Below the pieces are notes generated by a model. That model did not search any database, was not told the DNA's origin, and saw only the letters and a list, made by a program, of their open reading frames with translations. Both the position numbers and the translations under genes were made by a program. A DNA stretch of 64,000 bases from CAXTSE01 sp035554115 (GTDB lineage: Bacteria > Actinomycetota > Actinomycetes > Actinomycetales > Microbacteriaceae): contig DATMIW010000024.1 of NCBI GenBank assembly GCA_035554115.1, positions 1 through 64,000 on the forward strand, read 5' to 3'. Below are positions 25,371 through 35,779 of this stretch, piece by piece (the stretch's first letter is position 1; each line of letters begins with the position of its first letter).

Positions 25371-26506
25371 TGTGCGGCCCCTCGGTCGTCGACACGGGCG
25401 AATCCGCTGAGGATCCGCTCGATCAGCTCCTGGCGGTCTTCCAGCGGAAGGAAGGCCACTTCCGCCGCATTCAGCTGAAACGCCTGCAGGTCATCGAGGT
25501 CGTAGCCGAAGGTGTCAACAAGCACCGACAGCTCGCGCGTGAGGGTCGTGGCGCTCATCAGCCGGTTGTCCGTATTGACCGTGACCCGGAATCCGAGTTG
25601 GTACAGCAGGTCGAAGGGGTGGTCGCTCATCTCGCTGCCCCACGCCGCGAATGCGCCCGTCTGAAGGTTGGAGCTGGGGCTGCATTCCAAGGCGATTCCG
25701 CGATCCTTGACCCACTGGGCGAGCTGTCCGAGGGCGACGAATCGGCCTTCATCATCTTCGCCTTCGAAGGTGATGTCTTCTGCGATCCGGACTCCGTGGC
25801 CCAGGCGCTGGGCGCGGCCGTCGAGCAGGGCACCCCGGATGCTGTCCAGCCCGTCCGCCTCACCCGCATGCACCGTGGTGGGGAACCATTCGCTCGCCAG
25901 CAGCTCGAACGCCTCCCGCTGCCGCGAGGGCGGAAAGCCAGCCTCGGGGCCGGCGATGTCGAACCCGACGACGCCGCGGGTGCGGTGGCGCAACGCGAGT
26001 TCGGCGATTTCGGTGCCGCGGTCGAGGTGGCGCATCGCACTCACTAGCTGGCCGACGCGGATCCAGCCGCCAGCCGCTTCTACCTCGGCTATGCCTGCGT
26101 TGATGCCCTCCTGCACGGCCTCGACAGTCTCGTCGAGGCTGAGTCCCCGCTGCAGATGCTGTTCAGGAGCCCAGCGGATCTCGCCATAGATGACGCCGTC
26201 GGCGGCCAGATCGGTGACGAAATCGTGGGCGACCCGGGTCAGACCCTCGCGCGTCTGCATAACAGCCGTCGTGACGTCGAAGGTCTTCAGGTATTCGACG
26301 AGCGATCCGCTATCGGACTGGGTGGCAAACCACGCGCCGAGCTCCTCGGCATCTGTCGTGGGCAGTTCGATGCCCAGGGGCTCTGCCAAATCAATGATGG
26401 TTTGCGGGCGCAGCCCGCCGTCGAGGTGGTCGTGCAGCGACACTTTCGGCAGGTCCCGAATCGACACGCGACTACCGGGAAGCACGAAATCTGTCGCATC
26501 AGTCAT
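25367..26506 (-). CDS. add: Adenosine deaminase
   Basis: Deaminates adenosine/deoxyadenosine to inosine, which the PNP at 22.4 kb can split. 379 residues of the amidohydrolase fold: zinc ligands HDHLDGG at the N-terminus, GEIRWAPEQH, HAGE (TTVHAGEADG), HGVRI, and ECSPSSN with the later TDN(R) motif (VTVNTDNRL). The start ATG 26506 has a TAAATT box six bases upstream. The EIIA gene follows with an ATGA overlap and must be translated from the same message. Confidence 0.95.
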   Translation of the reverse strand: MTDATDFVLPGSRVSIRDLPKVSLHDHLDGGLRPQTIIDLAEPLGIELPTTDAEELGAWFATQSDSGSLVEYLKTFDVTTAVMQTREGLTRVAHDFVTDLAADGVIYGEIRWAPEQHLQRGLSLDETVEAVQEGINAGIAEVEAAGGWIRVGQLVSAMRHLDRGTEIAELALRHRTRGVVGFDIAGPEAGFPPSRQREAFELLASEWFPTTVHAGEADGLDSIRGALLDGRAQRLGHGVRIAEDITFEGEDDEGRFVALGQLAQWVKDRGIALECSPSSNLQTGAFAAWGSEMSDHPFDLLYQLGFRVTVNTDNRLMSATTLTRELSVLVDTFGYDLDDLQAFQLNAAEVAFLPLEDRQELIERILSGFARVDDRGAAQ

Positions 26507-26512
26507 GCGCTC

Positions 26513-26518
26513 AATTTA
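26513..26518 (-). promoter_or_regulatory. Leaderless-type -10 element for add
   Basis: Minus-strand TAAATT, six bases before ATG 26506. Confidence 0.6.
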
Positions 26519-26564
26519 GCGTGGCCCGAGCTGCGCCCGCGCCGAGAGTCTGACGACGGGACGC

Positions 26565-28136
<1,572 letters not shown>

Positions 28137-28165
28137 TTAAGCGCTTTTCGCGCCGTGGCATTCCG

Positions 28166-29398
28166 TCACCCACTCAAGGATTTCACGAAGCTCAGGCGAT
28201 TCGCGCCGTCGTAGCGCTGCACCGAGAAGGAACCGCGGGTCGGATCGCCTGCCGCGTCGAGGTCGACCGGCCCGGAGACTCCGTCATAGGCAATGTCCTG
28301 CCCCGCCTCGAGAGCGGCGCGGCACTCTCCATAACTGGTGCAGAGAACTCCCGAGGTGGATGCCGCACCCAGTCCCGCAGCAATGGTCGCGCCGCCGTCG
28401 TCGCCGGCTGCCTCCGCGGCGAGCGCCGCCAGGGTGACCGCGTCAAAGGCCTCAGCCGCGTAGCTCAGATCGTGAACACCGGGATCCTCTTGGCGGACGA
28501 CGGCGGCGAATCCGGCGGCGGGTGTCGCTCCCGACAGCAATCCCGTCGCGCCGGAGAGGAGCCCCGCCGGAAGCGCTTGCGAATAGTCCGCGGTGTCGAG
28601 GCTCGTGAACCACAGCTTGCCGCCCCCGTATCCGGCGGCCGAGAGTGCCGAAATAAGGGCGAGCGTCGTCGCACCGTTGTCGGGGGTAGCCAGAACGACG
28701 CCACCCGGTTTCGCGGCCACAACTTTCGCGACGATATCGGCGACCGGGGTGCCAAGGTCGTCCCGCGCGGTAATGGCGATCTTCGCCTTTTTCAGCTGCG
28801 CGGTCAGAGGCGTCCGGAGCGAATCTGTGACGGGGTCGCCTCCGCTCACGAGCGCAATCGACGACACCTTGGCGGACAGCAGCTCCGCAAGCGGCCCCGC
28901 CTGGTGGTCGTAGCTCGCGATCGTGCGGAAAAACCACCCGCTCGTGTCTGCCGAGCTCACAACCGGGGATGCCGCCGCCGGCGACACGAGCGGAACCCGC
29001 GCCTCCTCCGCGGCCGGCAGCAGTCGTTGGGCAAGCACCGACGAAGACGGCCCGATCACGACATCGACCCCCGCGGCGACCAGTTCAGCAAACGCCGCCT
29101 CGGCCTGCTGAGAGGAGGCATCACCCGAATCGCGACTGATGACCTCGACCGGATGCCCACCGACTCCCCCGGCTGCGTTGATCGCACGCACGGCGGCATT
29201 CACCCCCGCTACCTGACTCGGCCCGATGAAGGCAACACCACCGCTCGAGGGGAACAGGGTCCCGATGCGCAGCACGCCGTCGCCGCTCGGTGTCACCGAC
29301 GGCGAGGGGCTGGGCGCCGGGGTTGGGGCTCCGCCGCATCCCGCCAGAAGGGCGCCGATCACCAGGACTGCCGCCAATCCAGCTACCGTGCGCTTCAC
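28166..29398 (-). CDS. Branched-chain amino acid-type ABC substrate-binding lipoprotein
   Basis: 410 residues from GTG 29398. Lipoprotein signal with lipobox LLAGC near residue 18, Pro/Ser-rich spacer, then a type I periplasmic-binding fold of the LivJ/receptor family: GTLFPSSGGVAFIGPSQVAGVNAAV, INAAGGVGGHPVEVISRD, VVIGPSSSVLAQ, and VVLATPDNG. Captures an amino acid, amide or similar ligand outside the cell. No permease or ATPase genes are adjacent, so it is an orphan that works with a distant transporter or as a sensor. TACAGT six bases before the start indicates a leaderless message. Confidence 0.87.
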   Translation of the reverse strand: MKRTVAGLAAVLVIGALLAGCGGAPTPAPSPSPSVTPSGDGVLRIGTLFPSSGGVAFIGPSQVAGVNAAVRAINAAGGVGGHPVEVISRDSGDASSQQAEAAFAELVAAGVDVVIGPSSSVLAQRLLPAAEEARVPLVSPAAASPVVSSADTSGWFFRTIASYDHQAGPLAELLSAKVSSIALVSGGDPVTDSLRTPLTAQLKKAKIAITARDDLGTPVADIVAKVVAAKPGGVVLATPDNGATTLALISALSAAGYGGGKLWFTSLDTADYSQALPAGLLSGATGLLSGATPAAGFAAVVRQEDPGVHDLSYAAEAFDAVTLAALAAEAAGDDGGATIAAGLGAASTSGVLCTSYGECRAALEAGQDIAYDGVSGPVDLDAAGDPTRGSFSVQRYDGANRLSFVKSLSG

Positions 29399-29404
29399 AG
29401 CGAC

Positions 29405-29410
29405 ACTGTA
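29405..29410 (-). promoter_or_regulatory. Leaderless-type -10 element for the substrate-binding protein
   Basis: Minus-strand TACAGT, six bases before GTG 29398. Confidence 0.6.
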
Positions 29411-29462
29411 GGGGCGGTGCACCGGCGCAGCGCTTCCGGCACGCGGAAAGGCCCCGGCACGC

Positions 29463-29497
29463 GGAAGGCCCCCGACGGCGAACCGTGGGGGCCTTCC
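29463..29497 (-). terminator. groES terminator hairpin
   Basis: GGAAGGCCCCC (29463-29473) and GGGGGCCTTCC (29487-29497) pair perfectly over 11 bases with a 13-base loop, 16 bases past the groES stop. This separates groES from the downstream lipoprotein gene. Confidence 0.8.
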
Positions 29498-29513
29498 GGC
29501 ACTGCGGGTGAAA

Positions 29514-29810
29514 CTACGCGGTGACGATCGCGAGAACGTCGCGCGACGAGAGCACGAGCAGATCTTCGCCACCGACCTTGACCTCGGTGCCACCGTACTT
29601 GGAGTAAATGACCTTGTCGCCCACGGCAACGTCGATCGGAACGCGGTTGCCGTTGTCGTCAATACGACCCGGACCAATCGCCACGACTTCGCCCTCCTGG
29701 GGCTTTTCCTTGGCGGTGTCGGGAATGACGAGACCCGAGGCAGTGACCTGTTCGGCCTCGACCTGACGGATGACGATGCGATCTTCGAGCGGCTTGATGG
29801 AGACCGACAC
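29514..29810 (-). CDS. groES: Co-chaperonin GroES (Hsp10)
   Basis: 98-residue lid of the GroEL chaperonin. Start at the GTG at 29810 ([13 protein letters not shown]), with AGAAAGAGG upstream; the reading frame extends further but only through the promoter. Mobile loop [21 protein letters not shown] region at about 15-35, then [27 protein letters not shown]. Preceded by a CIRCE operator and a good -35/-10 promoter. groEL is not adjacent, and a strong terminator follows. Confidence 0.96.
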   Translation of the reverse strand: MSVSIKPLEDRIVIRQVEAEQVTASGLVIPDTAKEKPQEGEVVAIGPGRIDDNGNRVPIDVAVGDKVIYSKYGGTEVKVGGEDLLVLSSRDVLAIVTA

Positions 29811-29835
29811 GGATGACCTCTTTCTGAAGCTGGAG

Positions 29836-29862
29836 TTGGCACACTCCCTCTGAGAGTGCCAA
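29836..29862 (-). promoter_or_regulatory. CIRCE element (HrcA operator) of groES
   Basis: On the minus strand TTGGCACTC, nine-base spacer, GTGTGCCAA: 27 bases matching the CIRCE pattern TTAGCACTC-N9-GAGTGCTAA with symmetric changes and one internal mismatch. It overlaps the predicted transcription start, as is usual for HrcA repression. Confidence 0.85.
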
Positions 29863-29866
29863 CCCA

Positions 29867-29895
29867 ACTATAGGGCCTGATTAGCAGTCGTTCAA
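29867..29895 (-). promoter_or_regulatory. groES promoter
   Basis: Minus-strand -35 TTGAAC (29895-29890), 17-base spacer, -10 TATAGT (29872-29867). Start predicted inside the CIRCE element. Confidence 0.75.
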
Positions 29896-29983
29896 TGCGA
29901 GTGCCAGTCGTGCGTAACTCAGGCTCGCACCTCATCCCTCATCTACAAGGGCCAGACGGGCACCGCTCGGCCTGAATTGCGTA

Positions 29984-29989
29984 CAGACT
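29984..29989 (+). promoter_or_regulatory. Leaderless-type -10 element for the SAM methyltransferase
   Basis: CAGACT (in GTACAGACT), six bases before GTG 29996. Weaker than others because the first base is not T. Confidence 0.4.
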
Positions 29990-29995
29990 GGGCGC

Positions 29996-31174
29996 GTGGA
30001 CATTGCCGAAGTGCGCCAGGTGCTGACGCCGGAGGCTCTCCGGCTGCTGGATGAGGTCGGGCCTCTCGGCTCCTCCGCCGACATCGTGCGCATCGTCTCC
30101 CGCCTTCGTGCCGAAGGCCACTCGGGCGAACTGGTGTCCGCGGTGCTCGGGCAGGCCCGCCTTCGGGCCAAAGCGGTGCCCAAGTTCGGGGAATTCGCCT
30201 CCCGCATGCTGTTCACTCCCGACGGACTCGAGCAAGCCACCCGCCTGCGCGTCGCCTCGCTGCATGCGGGCCGCTTCGCGAATGCCGGCGTGGATGTGGT
30301 GGCCGACCTGGGCTGCGGAATCGGTGCCGACGCGCTCGCCTTCGCCGCCCTCGGGCTCGGAGTCGTCGCCGTCGAGCGCGACGAACCGACAGCAGCGATC
30401 GCCGCCTACAACCTCGCCCCGTGGCAGTCCGCGCGCGTCGACCTGGGCAGCGCAGAGGACGCCGACCTGGCCGCTGTCGGCGGAGTGTGGCTCGATCCCG
30501 CGCGGCGCTCCGGCGGACGGCGACTCTCCGATCCCGCCGACTGGTCGCCGTCGCTCGATTGGGCGTTTGACGTGGCCCGCGAACGCCCCACCGGCATCAA
30601 ACTCGGCCCCGGACTGGATCGTGAGCTGATCCCCGACGGGGTCGAAGCGCAGTGGGTGTCGGTCGACCGTCAGCTTGTCGAACTCGTTCTGTGGTTCGGT
30701 GCACTAGCCCGCCCCGGCATTACCCGCGCCGCCCTTGTGCTGAGCGGCGGCGCGCCCGCCGAGCTGACGTCCGACGGCGACAGTGACGATGCGGAGGCCG
30801 GGGCGCTGGGAGAGTACCTTCTCGAACCGGACGGGGCCGTGATCCGTGCACGCCTGATCGGCGACCTCGCCCGCAGCCTCTCCGGCCGGATGCTCGACCC
30901 GACAATCGCCTGGATCACCACGGACACGGAGCCCGAAACCCCGTTCGGGCAGGCCTTCCGGGTACGCGAGAGGTGGCCGCTCGACGCAAAAACCATCTCG
31001 CGCGAACTCGCCAAACTCGACATCGGCGAGCTGGAGATCAAGAAGCGCGGAGTCGACATCGACCCCGCCACATTCCGCACCCGGCTCGGCCTCAAGGGAA
31101 CGCAGAACGCCACCCTCGTTCTCACCCGTATTGCGGGTGCGAAGGTGGCGTTACTGGCGGACCGTGTGGCCTAG
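29996..31174 (+). CDS. Class I SAM-dependent methyltransferase with THUMP-like C-terminal domain
   Basis: 392 residues, GTG start. An N-terminal helical domain (1-95) is followed by a Rossmann methyltransferase core with motif I VVADLGCGIGADALAFA near residue 103, an acidic residue at VAVERDEPT and a catalytic-type loop VWLDPARRSGG. The last 80 residues (DAKTISRELAKLDIGELEIKKRG) resemble the THUMP-like domain found with this family. It is a conserved actinobacterial protein; RNA methylation is likely but the target is unknown. Stop codon overlaps the stop of the convergent DUF4190-like gene by 4 bases. Confidence 0.85.
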   Translation: MDIAEVRQVLTPEALRLLDEVGPLGSSADIVRIVSRLRAEGHSGELVSAVLGQARLRAKAVPKFGEFASRMLFTPDGLEQATRLRVASLHAGRFANAGVDVVADLGCGIGADALAFAALGLGVVAVERDEPTAAIAAYNLAPWQSARVDLGSAEDADLAAVGGVWLDPARRSGGRRLSDPADWSPSLDWAFDVARERPTGIKLGPGLDRELIPDGVEAQWVSVDRQLVELVLWFGALARPGITRAALVLSGGAPAELTSDGDSDDAEAGALGEYLLEPDGAVIRARLIGDLARSLSGRMLDPTIAWITTDTEPETPFGQAFRVRERWPLDAKTISRELAKLDIGELEIKKRGVDIDPATFRTRLGLKGTQNATLVLTRIAGAKVALLADRVA

Positions 31175-31563
31175 TAGTACATGTTTCCCGAGGTGGCTGC
31201 TGCCCCCAGGATGACGATGAAGAAGATGATGTAGAACGCGATAAGCAGCAGTCCCAGACCGGCGATCACATAGCCGGCAATCAGGCCGCCGAGAGCGAGG
31301 CCGTGGCCCTGCTCACCCGTCTGCTTAATCTGCTTGAGGGCGATGTGGCCGGTGACGATTCCACCGATCGCGGTGACCCAGGTGAAGAGGCCGACCAGGC
31401 TCAGGACGAGCGAGACGATCGCAAGAGGGTTCGTGCGGGGCGGCGCGTAGCCGTAGGCCTGCTGCGGCTGCACATAGGGCTGCTGCGCCGGAGCGGTCGG
31501 CGGCACAGGAGGAGTCGGTGGTACAGGAGGCTGGGGTTCTGCCGGAGGCGTGGGCTCGGTCAT
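31171..31563 (-). CDS. DUF4190-type small membrane protein
   Basis: 130 residues. A Pro/Gln/Tyr-rich cytoplasmic N-terminus (1-42), then two hydrophobic helices separated by the short conserved loop HIALKQIKQTGEQGHGLALGG that defines DUF4190. The C-terminus is a long second helix. Function unknown; such proteins are common in actinobacteria. TAAGCT six bases before the ATG marks a leaderless start. Confidence 0.85.
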   Translation of the reverse strand: MTEPTPPAEPQPPVPPTPPVPPTAPAQQPYVQPQQAYGYAPPRTNPLAIVSLVLSLVGLFTWVTAIGGIVTGHIALKQIKQTGEQGHGLALGGLIAGYVIAGLGLLLIAFYIIFFIVILGAAATSGNMYY

Positions 31564-31569
31564 GAGGCG

Positions 31570-31575
31570 AGCTTA
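31570..31575 (-). promoter_or_regulatory. Leaderless-type -10 element for the DUF4190-type gene
   Basis: Minus-strand TAAGCT, six bases before ATG 31563. Confidence 0.6.
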
Positions 31576-31600
31576 GCGATCCTCCCTGCCGATGGCGAGG

Positions 31601-32659
31601 TCAGGCCTGGATTGTGCCGACCGGAAGCGTGGAGTCGGCGCCGAATCCGAGGTCTGACGGGGCATGCCCATCGACGATCAGCCGCGCCCCCAGAGCGGCG
31701 ATCATCGCCCCGTTGTCGGTGCAGAGCGCGAGCGGCGGGATGCGCAATTCAACCCCGGCCTCCGCTGCTCGATCGGTCGCTACTTTGCGCAGCTGCGAAT
31801 TGGCAACGACTCCGCCTCCCAGCAGCAGACGCGGGATGCCGAGCTCGCGACACGCGGCAATGGCTTTCGCGGTGAGGACGTCGACAACCGCGTCGCGGAA
31901 GCTCGCCGCGACATCGGCGACAGGCACCTCGCGGCCTGCCGCGCGTTCTGCCTCAACCCAGCGCGCAACGGACGTTTTGAGGCCCGAGAACGAGAAGTCG
32001 TAGCGGTGCTTCTCCTGGTCTTTTGCGGCGGTGAGCCCGCGCGGGAATCGGATCGCGGTGGGGTCGCCGTCGGCGGCCGCCCGGTCGATCTGCGGTCCCC
32101 CGGGATACGGCAGGCCGAGCAGTCGCGCCACTTTGTCGAACGCCTCGCCCGCGGCATCGTCGATGGTCTCGCCCAGCAGCTCGACATCGCCCGTCAGATC
32201 GCGCACGAGCAGCAGGCTGGTGTGCCCGCCGGAGACGAGGAGGGCAACCGTGGGCAGCTCGAGGGGGGCGGACTCTGCGCCTAGTTCGTGCAACAGGTCG
32301 GCCCCGACGTGTCCGACGAGATGGTTCACGGCGTAGAGCGGCAGATCGAGCGAGAGGGCCAGGGCCTTCGCCGCGCCGACACCGACCATGAGCGCGCCAG
32401 CGAGACCGGGACCGCTCGTGACGGCTATCGCATCCAGCTCGGCGAGAGTGACCCCGGCCTCGGCGAGCGCCGCCTGAAGGGTCGGCTGCAGGGCTTCCAG
32501 GTGGGCGCGCGCCGCAATCTCGGGGACAACTCCGCCGTAGCGCGCGTGCTCATCCATCGATGACGCGATGACATTGGCCAGCAATTCAGTGCCGCGCACA
32601 ATGCCGATGCCGGTCTCGTCGCAGCTGGTCTCGATTCCGAGCACGAGGGGAGCCGTCAT
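31601..32659 (-). CDS. tsaD: tRNA N6-adenosine threonylcarbamoyltransferase
   Basis: Transfers the threonylcarbamoyl group to A37 of ANN-decoding tRNAs (t6A). 352 residues of the Kae1/Qri7 ASKHA fold: [12 protein letters not shown] at the N-terminus, metal-binding His pair in [11 protein letters not shown], phosphate loop [11 protein letters not shown], and [11 protein letters not shown] and TDNGAMIA toward the end. ATG overlaps the rimI stop (ATGA). Works with TsaB and TsaE encoded just upstream. Confidence 0.97.
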   Translation of the reverse strand: MTAPLVLGIETSCDETGIGIVRGTELLANVIASSMDEHARYGGVVPEIAARAHLEALQPTLQAALAEAGVTLAELDAIAVTSGPGLAGALMVGVGAAKALALSLDLPLYAVNHLVGHVGADLLHELGAESAPLELPTVALLVSGGHTSLLLVRDLTGDVELLGETIDDAAGEAFDKVARLLGLPYPGGPQIDRAAADGDPTAIRFPRGLTAAKDQEKHRYDFSFSGLKTSVARWVEAERAAGREVPVADVAASFRDAVVDVLTAKAIAACRELGIPRLLLGGGVVANSQLRKVATDRAAEAGVELRIPPLALCTDNGAMIAALGARLIVDGHAPSDLGFGADSTLPVGTIQA

Positions 32660-33108
32660 TGTGACCGCCGCATGATGAGGGCGTCGATCCCGCCGGGGTA
32701 GTAACCGGGCCGGACCGCGATCTGCTCGAATCCGAGGTCGAGGTAGAGGGACTGCGCGGCCGCGTTATCGGCGCGGACCTCGAGGAACACCTCGTCGGCG
32801 GCACGCGCGCGCGCCTCGGTGAGAAGTTCCAGCATGAGCGCGCGACCGAGGCCACTGCGGCGCGCCGCCGGCACGACAGCGATCGTCTGGATGTCGCCCT
32901 GACCCGCACCGCGCGGCGCCATCAGACCGGCGTATCCCGCAATCCCGTCGACCCCCGGTACCTGCTCGGCCACCAGGTACAGAGTGTGCTCGCTCTCGAG
33001 CTCGGCCGCCATCGTTTCGGGTGCCCACGCGTCCTCAACGAAAGTCGCCGTCTCGATCGCCATGATCGCGTCGAGGTCGGCGGTCACGGCTCGGCGTAGC
33101 TGGGTCAT
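32656..33108 (-). CDS. rimI: Ribosomal-protein-S18-alanine N-acetyltransferase (GNAT)
   Basis: 150-residue GNAT fold with the acetyl-CoA pyrophosphate loop [10 protein letters not shown] (Q/RxxGxG/A) at about 85 and [19 protein letters not shown] at about 110. Position between tsaB and tsaD is the standard actinobacterial one. The real acceptor may be S18 or other N-termini. Overlaps both neighbours by 4 bases. Confidence 0.93.
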   Translation of the reverse strand: MTQLRRAVTADLDAIMAIETATFVEDAWAPETMAAELESEHTLYLVAEQVPGVDGIAGYAGLMAPRGAGQGDIQTIAVVPAARRSGLGRALMLELLTEARARAADEVFLEVRADNAAAQSLYLDLGFEQIAVRPGYYPGGIDALIMRRSQ

Positions 33109-33752
33109 GCTGTCACCGGCGGAGTCACCGTTTTGGGCGCCGACAGGGTCACATCGGGCGCGCGCAGATACAGCGGCTCGGGCGGACCCAGGGGCCTACT
33201 GGCGGCGAGAAGGCCCTCCGCCACACGACCGAGGGATGCGGCGCTGATCTCGGCGGCATCGACCCGATCCAGGGTTGTGAAGGCCTGCACGGAGGCGTAA
33301 CCAGCCAGCACGGTTTCGAGATCCTCCGGATGCGCGAGTTCGGGCCCCTCGACCCGCACCGGCAGACCGGCGGCATCGGGGGCGCCGTACACCGACCACG
33401 CCACCTCGCGACGACGTGCGTCCGTCACGACGAGGGTCGGGTCGGAGCGCCCCCAAGCCACGGCGTCATGCGAGGCGACTGGGAGCACCGGCACCCCGAT
33501 GCCGAAGGCGAAAGCGCGGGCGGCCGCAATACCGACCCGCAGGCCGGTGAATGGCCCCGGACCCACCCCAGCAACAACGCCTCCAATTTCGACGGGGCGC
33601 ACATTGGCACGCGCGAGGACATCGGCGATTAGACGACCGATCGCCTCCGCGTGTCCGCGAGTCCCCGCCTCGGCCTCTTCGATGCTGAGGCCCATCGCGC
33701 TGTCGACAAGCGCAACGCTCGTGCCGGCGGAGGTATCAATGGCCAAGAGCAC
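33105..33752 (-). CDS. tsaB: t6A synthesis scaffold protein
   Basis: 215 residues, Kae1-like paralogue that binds TsaD: N-terminal LLAIDTSAGTSVALVD, the conserved GPGPFTGLRVGIAAARAFAFG segment, and no metal-binding His pair. GTG start at 33752; TAAACT seven bases upstream suggests an internal leaderless promoter for tsaB-rimI-tsaD even though tsaE lies only 56 bases upstream. Confidence 0.95.
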   Translation of the reverse strand: MLLAIDTSAGTSVALVDSAMGLSIEEAEAGTRGHAEAIGRLIADVLARANVRPVEIGGVVAGVGPGPFTGLRVGIAAARAFAFGIGVPVLPVASHDAVAWGRSDPTLVVTDARRREVAWSVYGAPDAAGLPVRVEGPELAHPEDLETVLAGYASVQAFTTLDRVDAAEISAASLGRVAEGLLAASRPLGPPEPLYLRAPDVTLSAPKTVTPPVTA

Positions 33753-33759
33753 GGGTGTG

Positions 33760-33765
33760 AGTTTA
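33760..33765 (-). promoter_or_regulatory. Leaderless-type -10 element for tsaB
   Basis: Minus-strand TAAACT, seven bases before GTG 33752. Confidence 0.5.
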
Positions 33766-33808
33766 CGCGCGCGCCGTCTCGGGCATCGGTTCGCAACCTC
33801 CGCGCCTG

Positions 33809-34282
33809 CTACTCGCCCAATGCGGCGTCGAGCTCGGCCCAGCGCGAGCCGACACCCTCGATCGTGACCTGGCGCGGGGAGTCCTCGGCCAGCGGATCGC
33901 CGCCGAAGGGTCGCTCAATCGCAACGCGCACGAAGGGGGTGCCCGTTTCATCCAGCTTGCCGCTGCCCCACTCGACAACGACGATCGCCCCCTGCCAGTC
34001 GAGGTCGAGGTCTTCCACCTCACGCGCCGTCGACAGGCGATACGCGTCAACATGAACCAGCGGCACCCCCGACGCCGTCGGGTGCTCGCGTGCCAGCACA
34101 AATGTCGGGCTGGTGATCGCCCCGCGAGCGCCGAGCGCCGCTCCGAGTCCGCGGGTGAGAGTCGTCTTACCGGCCCCCAGCTCGCCATCGAGTAGCACCA
34201 GATCACCGGCACGCAGCAGCGGGGCCAGCCGAGCACCCAGCTCCTCCATGGCGGCGCCGTCGACGACAGTGAGGTGGATCAC
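33809..34282 (-). CDS. tsaE: t6A synthesis ATPase
   Basis: 157-residue P-loop ATPase that drives the TsaBD cycle. Walker A is GELGAGKTTLTRGLG near residue 37, with the switch region SPTFVLAREHP and the Walker B-like HVDAYRL. Overlaps the alr stop by 4 bases. Part of the alr-tsaE-tsaB-rimI-tsaD run. Confidence 0.96.
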   Translation of the reverse strand: MIHLTVVDGAAMEELGARLAPLLRAGDLVLLDGELGAGKTTLTRGLGAALGARGAITSPTFVLAREHPTASGVPLVHVDAYRLSTAREVEDLDLDWQGAIVVVEWGSGKLDETGTPFVRVAIERPFGGDPLAEDSPRQVTIEGVGSRWAELDAALGE

Positions 34283-35406
34283 GCCCGCGGCACCCGAGGA
34301 ACGCGCGGACCCACCCGCGTGACGATCTCATAGTTGATGGTGCCCGCCGCATCCGCCCAGTCATCGGCAGATGGCGCGCCCGACGCGGGGTCCCCCCACA
34401 GCACGACCCGGTCGCCCACATTCACGGGCGCGTCGCCGACCTCGACGACGAACTGATCCATCGCGATGCGCCCCACCACGGGAAACAGGGATCCGTCGAT
34501 CTGCACCGACACCCGGCCAGACGCTGCGCGCGGCACCCCGTCGGCATAGCCGAGGGGCACAAGCACGAGGGTTGTCGGTCGATCGGTGCGGTGCGTGTAG
34601 CCATAGCTGACGCCCGCCCCGGCGGGAACCTGTCGTACCGCGGCCACCGCACTCGACAGCTCCATGGCGGGACGAAGACCGAGGTCAGAGAGCGCGACAC
34701 CGGGTGAGGGGTCGAGGCCATAGATGCCGATGCCCGAGCGCACGAGTTCATAGCGGCTCTGCGGGCGCCGAATGGCCGCTTCGGTCGCCGCGAGGTGGCG
34801 CAATTCGGGTTCGAGGCCCGCGGCCCACGCCTCGGCGACAAGGGCATCGAACAACTTCTGTTGGGCGTCGTCATCGGCAAGGGATGTGTTCGACAGATGC
34901 GAGAACAGACCAATAACGCGCAGGCGTCCGACCCGCTGGAGCTCGACGGCGCGGGCGAAAACAGCAGGCGCCTCCTCCGGGCTCGCCCCATTACGGCTCA
35001 AACCGGTCTCAAGCTTGAGGTGCACGCGCGCAGGGCCGGCCGCCGCAACCTGTTCGAGCTGATCGAGGGAGCTGACCCCGAGATCGATGCCGGCCTCGAC
35101 GGCGGGCGCAAAATCCGTGGTCGGTGCATGCAGCCAGGCGAGAATCGGGGCAGTAATTTCCGCAGACCGCAAGGCGAGAGCCTCGTCGATGTCGGCCACG
35201 CCCAGCCAATCGGCGCCGCCATCGAGAGCGGCAATCGCGGCAGGCACCATGCCGTGACCGTAGGCGTCGGCCTTGACCACAGCCATGAGCTGCGCGGGCG
35301 CCACAATGTCGCGCAGCAACTCGACATTCGACCGGATGGACGCCAGATCGATCCGCGCCTCGCGCCAGAGGTGGTCGCCCGCAGGGGCGGAGTTCGAGCG
35401 CGTCAC
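34279..35406 (-). CDS. alr: Alanine racemase
   Basis: Makes D-alanine for peptidoglycan. 375 residues: PLP lysine in VKADAYGHG near residue 45, TIM barrel to about 245, then the C-terminal beta domain with the second catalytic base Tyr in GVSYGYTHRT. Overlaps acpS by 4 bases and tsaE by 4 bases. Confidence 0.97.
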   Translation of the reverse strand: MTRSNSAPAGDHLWREARIDLASIRSNVELLRDIVAPAQLMAVVKADAYGHGMVPAAIAALDGGADWLGVADIDEALALRSAEITAPILAWLHAPTTDFAPAVEAGIDLGVSSLDQLEQVAAAGPARVHLKLETGLSRNGASPEEAPAVFARAVELQRVGRLRVIGLFSHLSNTSLADDDAQQKLFDALVAEAWAAGLEPELRHLAATEAAIRRPQSRYELVRSGIGIYGLDPSPGVALSDLGLRPAMELSSAVAAVRQVPAGAGVSYGYTHRTDRPTTLVLVPLGYADGVPRAASGRVSVQIDGSLFPVVGRIAMDQFVVEVGDAPVNVGDRVVLWGDPASGAPSADDWADAAGTINYEIVTRVGPRVPRVPRA

Positions 35407-35771
35407 GCCACACTATCCTCACGTTCGGTGATCACCTGGGCGATAGCAAGGCCGGCATCGTGGGACATGGACACGTGCACGGCCGTGATGCCATGAGCCG
35501 CCACAATCGCCGCCACTCCCCCGCTGAGCGAGAACGACGGATTGCCGAGGGCGTTGGTGACAACGACCATGTCGTGCCACTTGACACCCGTCGAATCGCC
35601 GAGCGCCTTGATGAGTGCCTCCTTTGCCGCGAAACGCGCGGCAAGACTCCGCAGCGGGAGGGCCTGTTCGCTCTCAGCGAACAGGCGTTCGCGCAGTCGG
35701 GGGGTGCGACCCACAGCGCGCTCGAAACGCGCCAGATCGACAATGTCGATGCCGATCCCCGCGATAGCCAT
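35403..35771 (-). CDS. acpS: Holo-[acyl-carrier-protein] synthase
   Basis: 122 residues. Transfers 4'-phosphopantetheine from CoA to ACP or fatty acid synthase. Magnesium-binding IGIDIVDLARFERAV at the N-terminus and the second motif RFAAKEALIKAL near residue 45. Sits between glmS (9-base gap) and alr, as in other actinobacteria. Confidence 0.96.
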   Translation of the reverse strand: MAIAGIGIDIVDLARFERAVGRTPRLRERLFAESEQALPLRSLAARFAAKEALIKALGDSTGVKWHDMVVVTNALGNPSFSLSGGVAAIVAAHGITAVHVSMSHDAGLAIAQVITEREDSVA

Positions 35772-35779
35772 GAGACGCG

